DNA from: Pseudomonadota bacterium
GTDB taxonomy: Bacteria > Pseudomonadota > Gammaproteobacteria > Steroidobacterales > Steroidobacteraceae
Length of the DNA: 64,000 nucleotides
Direction: 5' to 3'
Assembly: GCA_021843755.1 (NCBI GenBank)
Contig: JAKBWB010000030.1
Location: forward strand, 1 to 64,000
In this document: positions 60,778 to 64,000 of the stretch, in pieces
Position numbering within the stretch: position 1 is the first letter of the stretch
Layout of the letters: every line of letters begins with the position of its first letter
Position numbers and translations under genes: made by a program
The notes under the pieces: generated by a model
The model's database searches: none
What the model was told of the DNA's origin: nothing
The model's input: only the letters and a program-made list of their open reading frames with translations

Positions 60778-63627
60778 ATGAGCTCGCGCCGCGAGCTGCT
60801 TCGGATACTGGCGCTGGGGGTCCCGGCCGCCGCGATCGAGGCGGGCCGGGGGGATTCCAGGGTGCCGGCCGGGCCGTGCGACGTCGCGCCGGGGGATCTT
60901 TGCGTCGAGTGGCGCGCCGCCGCTTCGGGAATTGATGTGCCGCGGCCGCGGTTTTCCTGGACGTTGACCGCACGTGATCCGGATCGGCGAGTGCTGGGCC
61001 AAAGCGCCTGCCAGGTGATCGTGGATCGCGCCCGCTCAGCGGTCCGCGCCGGGCGCGGTGCCATCTGGGACAGCGGTGTGCAGGCCGGGAGCGAGCTGCG
61101 TATCGCGCCCAGGCAGGACCTGCCGCTGAGCTCGCAGTCCGTCTACTGGTGGGCGGTACGGGTCTGGGATCAGCGCGGTCGCCCCGGACCCTTCAGCGCG
61201 GCGGCCCGCTTCGGCACGGGCATCCTGGACCAGGGCGCATGGCGCGCCCAATGGATCTCGAACGGCCCGGATTGGCCGCCGAATCCCCTACCCCCGCCGG
61301 CGATTTACCGCGGCCCCCCCGGCCAGCCGCACGCGATGCCGCTGTTTCGGCGCGCGTTCACGATCGACAGGCCTTTGGCGCGCGCGATCGTGTCGGTCTG
61401 CGGCCTGGGCCAGTACGCGCTCTCGGTCAACGGCCGGCCGCCGACGCACAGCGTGCTCAATCCGGGCTGGACGGATTATCGCAAGACGATTCTGTACGAC
61501 ACCTTCGAGGTGACCTCGCTCTTGACCGAAGGCGAGAACGTGCTCGGGATGATGCTGGGCAACGGCTTCTTCAACGTGCAGAAATACCCGGGACGGTACA
61601 CCAAATTCGTCGGCAGCTTTGGCCGCCCCAAGTTGATCCTGCAATTGCGCCTGCTGTTCCGGGACGGCACCGAAGAGCACCTCGTGAGCGACGAGCACTG
61701 GGAAACGCATCCGGGACCGATCGTGTTGTCCTCGGTGTACGGCGGCGAGGACTTCGACGCCCGCCTGGAGCAGACGGGCTGGAACCGCCCAGGCTTCACC
61801 TCGTACGGCTGGAATAGTGCGACGAAGGTCGACGGACCCGGCGGGCGGCTGCGCGCCCAGAACGTGCCATCGGTGGAGGTGGCGCACACCTACCGGCCGG
61901 TGGCGATCACGCAGCCCAAGCCGGGCGTGTTCGTCTATGACCTCGGCATGAACTTCGCGGGCTGGCCGGTGATCGCCGTGCGCGGAGCGGCGGGGCGGAC
62001 CGTGCGATTGCTCCCGGGCGAGCTGCTCGATGCTCGGGGCTGCGTGACTCAACGCAGCGCCGCGGCGGGACCGGGCGATGCGGTCTGGTTCACCTACACA
62101 CTGGCCGGCAAGGGTGTGCAGCACTGGCGGCCGCGGTTCAGCTATTACGGCTTCCGTTACGTGCAGGTCGAAGGGGCCGCGCCGCTCGGCGCCGCCGCCG
62201 CCGACGTGCCGGAGCTGCTCAGCCTGGAAGGCGAGTTCCTGCACGCCGCACTGCCGCGGATCGGCAAGCTCGAGATCGGCGAGCCGCTGCTGCAGCGCAT
62301 CCATCATCTGATTCTGCAGGCGCTGCTCAGCAACACGTTCAGCGTGCTCACGGATTGCCCGCAGCGCGAGAAGCTCGGCTGGCTGGAGCAGACTTACCTC
62401 AACGCCGATACGGTTTTCTACAACGAGCAGGCGGTGACGCTCTACGAGAAGATGCTCAACGACATGATGGACAGCCAGCTGCCCTCGGGGATGGTGCCGA
62501 GCATCGCACCGGAATACGTCGCGTTCCTCGACCCGGACGGACGCAACTCCGCGTTCCGCAACTCGCCGGAATGGGGCTCGGCGATCGTGCTCTCGCCCTG
62601 GGCGGCCCACCGCTTCACCGGCGAGCGGCGCATTCTCGAGACCGGCTATCCGGCCATGCGGCGGTATGCGGCCTATCTGGCCTCCCGTGCCCGCAATGAC
62701 CTGCTCGACTACGGCCTCGGCGACTGGTTCGACTGGGGAGCCAATCCCCCGGGGGAGTCGCAGCTGACCAGCAAGAAGCTGACCGCCACCTCGACCTACT
62801 GCCGGCTGCTGATCACCTTGTCGCGCATCGCGCGCCTGCTCGGCCACGGGGCTGATGCGCGCCACTACGCCCGCCGCGCCGTCGCCGTGCGCCGAGCACT
62901 GAACCGCAAGCTGTTCGACCCGGCCACCAATCAATACGACCGCGCCAGCCAGACAGCCAATGCCATGCCGCTGGCCATCGGGCTCGTGCCGGCGCGCCAT
63001 CGCGCGGCGGTGCTGGCGAACCTCGTCGCCAACATCCGCGCCCACGGCAATCACGTAACGGCCGGAGACATCGGCTTTCTGTACGTGGTGCTGGCGCTGA
63101 TGCGCAACGGCCGCGCCGATGTGCTGTTCGATGTCCTGATGCAGACCAGCGCACCGAGCTACGGCTGCATGCTGGCGCGCGGTGCCACGGCTCTCACCGA
63201 AACCTGGAACGCCAATCCCGAGAACTCGCAGAACCACTTCATGCTCGGTCAGGCGGAAACATGGTTCTACGCCGGACTGGGCGGCGTGCGCATCGACATG
63301 ACACGGCCGGCGACCGAGCGCATTCGCATCGTCCCGCAACCCGTCGCGGGGGTGCCCTCGGCATCGGTTCGCTACCGCGCGATCGAGGGGGAGGTCGTGT
63401 GCGCCTGGGAGAAGCCGGCCGATGAGACGAGCCTGCGCCTGCGTGTGGAGATTCCGCCCGGCGCCAAGGCGACGGTCGCCGTGCCGTGCAGCGATCCGGC
63501 GCGGGTGCGCGAGGGCGGCCGGCCGCTGCAGCGCGCGCCGGGGATCCTGCGGGTACGGCCGGCCGGCGGCCGTACGCTGGTCGTCGTCGGCTCCGGCCGC
63601 TATCAATTCGAGGCGCCCCTGGTGTAA
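60778..63627 (+). CDS. GH78-family alpha-L-rhamnosidase, exported
   Basis: A 949-aa enzyme of the common GH78 architecture. A short Tat-like signal (SSRRELLRILALGV) precedes an N-terminal beta-sandwich (VEWRAAASGIDVPRPRFSW), a GH78 accessory domain (QYALSVNGRPP, LNPGWTDYRKTILYDTFEVT) and the (alpha/alpha)6 barrel with DCPQREKLGWLEQ (about 526-538). The barrel base Glu is in GATALTETWN. In this subgroup the canonical RDE is RE-K. A C-terminal sandwich follows. The start is ATG at 60778 rather than a TTG at 60763. It releases terminal L-rhamnose. Divergent from the TonB receptor gene. Confidence 0.9.
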   Translation: MSSRRELLRILALGVPAAAIEAGRGDSRVPAGPCDVAPGDLCVEWRAAASGIDVPRPRFSWTLTARDPDRRVLGQSACQVIVDRARSAVRAGRGAIWDSGVQAGSELRIAPRQDLPLSSQSVYWWAVRVWDQRGRPGPFSAAARFGTGILDQGAWRAQWISNGPDWPPNPLPPPAIYRGPPGQPHAMPLFRRAFTIDRPLARAIVSVCGLGQYALSVNGRPPTHSVLNPGWTDYRKTILYDTFEVTSLLTEGENVLGMMLGNGFFNVQKYPGRYTKFVGSFGRPKLILQLRLLFRDGTEEHLVSDEHWETHPGPIVLSSVYGGEDFDARLEQTGWNRPGFTSYGWNSATKVDGPGGRLRAQNVPSVEVAHTYRPVAITQPKPGVFVYDLGMNFAGWPVIAVRGAAGRTVRLLPGELLDARGCVTQRSAAAGPGDAVWFTYTLAGKGVQHWRPRFSYYGFRYVQVEGAAPLGAAAADVPELLSLEGEFLHAALPRIGKLEIGEPLLQRIHHLILQALLSNTFSVLTDCPQREKLGWLEQTYLNADTVFYNEQAVTLYEKMLNDMMDSQLPSGMVPSIAPEYVAFLDPDGRNSAFRNSPEWGSAIVLSPWAAHRFTGERRILETGYPAMRRYAAYLASRARNDLLDYGLGDWFDWGANPPGESQLTSKKLTATSTYCRLLITLSRIARLLGHGADARHYARRAVAVRRALNRKLFDPATNQYDRASQTANAMPLAIGLVPARHRAAVLANLVANIRAHGNHVTAGDIGFLYVVLALMRNGRADVLFDVLMQTSAPSYGCMLARGATALTETWNANPENSQNHFMLGQAETWFYAGLGGVRIDMTRPATERIRIVPQPVAGVPSASVRYRAIEGEVVCAWEKPADETSLRLRVEIPPGAKATVAVPCSDPARVREGGRPLQRAPGILRVRPAGGRTLVVVGSGRYQFEAPLV

Positions 63628-64000
63628 GCCGCGCGCAGCGCGGCGGCTTCACCTCGATGCGGAAGGTCGGGAGTTTGACGTTCCAATGCGCTGGGCGGGT
63701 GAGACGCGGCCATTGCGAGAGAACCAGAGATGGGGTGCCTGTTGGGGGCACATCCGCAGCTCCTCGCCACTCGAGCGGGTCAATCTCTCAGCTGTGTCTG
63801 TAACGAGACGACAGCGCGGGCGCCAGGATATATCCGCCAGGTAGGTGAAATTTTGACGGTCGGTGCGACGGAGCGGATAATTCCAGCCTAGGACACCCCG
63901 TTCCGTGATTTCACAGCTCTCGCTTCGGGTGAAAGTTTGAGAAACCGGAAAGTGTTGGTTGTAACCCTCCTCCGGCAAAGCCGGGCGCTTGCACGTCACA
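63628..64000. other. 373-bp tail without a recognised gene
   Basis: Downstream of the GH78 stop. An open minus-strand frame (63649-63999) has no recognisable family. A 13-bp near-repeat, GGTGAAATTTTGA at 63844-63856 and GGTGAAAGTTTGA at 63928-63940, lies 84 bp apart. The layout suggests the edge of a repeat or mobile element, but no inverted ends or transposase are visible. Confidence 0.4.

Noticed and set aside
1-64000. CRISPR arrays, tRNA and rRNA genes, riboswitches
   Set aside because: No regularly spaced repeats, cloverleaf-like elements or conserved RNA sequence blocks were seen by eye on either strand.

Overview
The window is GC-rich, gene-dense bacterial DNA with many 4-base ATGA/GTGA gene overlaps. 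It carries two large TonB-dependent receptors, many exported glycoside hydrolases and several sugar-acid catabolic genes. No rRNA, tRNA or other marker gene is present. The receptors, flavin-dependent halogenase-like protein and non-phosphorylative L-rhamnose pathway point to a Proteobacterium that scavenges plant polysaccharides. A gammaproteobacterium of the Xanthomonadales/Steroidobacter/Nevskiales type is my guess, but the sequence does not prove it.

Region A (1-14.9 kb) holds two divergent operons around a 92-bp control region at 9166-9257. The leftward operon encodes a class III CoA-transferase, a MaoC-type hydratase, a complete ribose-type ABC importer, an IclR regulator, a solute-binding-like protein with no signal peptide, a Gfo/Idh/MocA oxidoreductase and an SDR. 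It runs into a further gene cut by the window edge. The rightward operon encodes a second leaderless solute-binding-like protein, a Tat-exported GH127-type glycosidase, a RuBisCO-like protein and a DUF1537 acid-sugar kinase. The kinase/RuBisCO-like pair resembles the OiaK/OiaX step of 3-oxo-isoapionate breakdown. The CoA-thioester enzymes do not fit that known pathway. This is the strongest candidate for an undescribed system.

Region B (15-31.9 kb) is a leftward glycan locus: a TonB receptor, a flavin-dependent halogenase-like protein, two GH39 enzymes, a LacI regulator, a maltose-type ABC importer (binding lipoprotein, two permeases, ATPase) and a lipoprotein of the GH144 beta-1,2-glucanase type. 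A promoter with two LacI-type operators 21 bp apart lies upstream of the receptor. Another operator lies in front of lacI.

Region C (32-33.7 kb) contains a frameshifted transposase remnant and an orphan protein with an Asp-rich motif.

Region D (33.8-42.9 kb) is a leftward operon for L-rhamnose use: rhamnonate dehydratase, FAH-type diketo-acid hydrolase, SDR, lactonase, RhaT transporter, SGNH esterase, Asp/Glu racemase-like protein and an MFS carrier. A divergent IclR gene faces it.

Region E (43-46.8 kb) is unrelated housekeeping or stress content: a universal stress protein, a DUF1634-TauE/SafE fusion and a cation/proton antiporter.

Region F (46.9-63.6 kb) is a second glycan locus: two GH78 alpha-L-rhamnosidases, two tandem GH42 beta-galactosidases, a GH29 alpha-L-fucosidase, L-rhamnose 1-dehydrogenase, a beta-propeller glycosidase and a TonB receptor. 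Rhamnose released here would enter RhaT and the region D enzymes, which together with the 55.8-kb dehydrogenase make a complete route to pyruvate and lactate. The last 370 bp hold no recognised gene.
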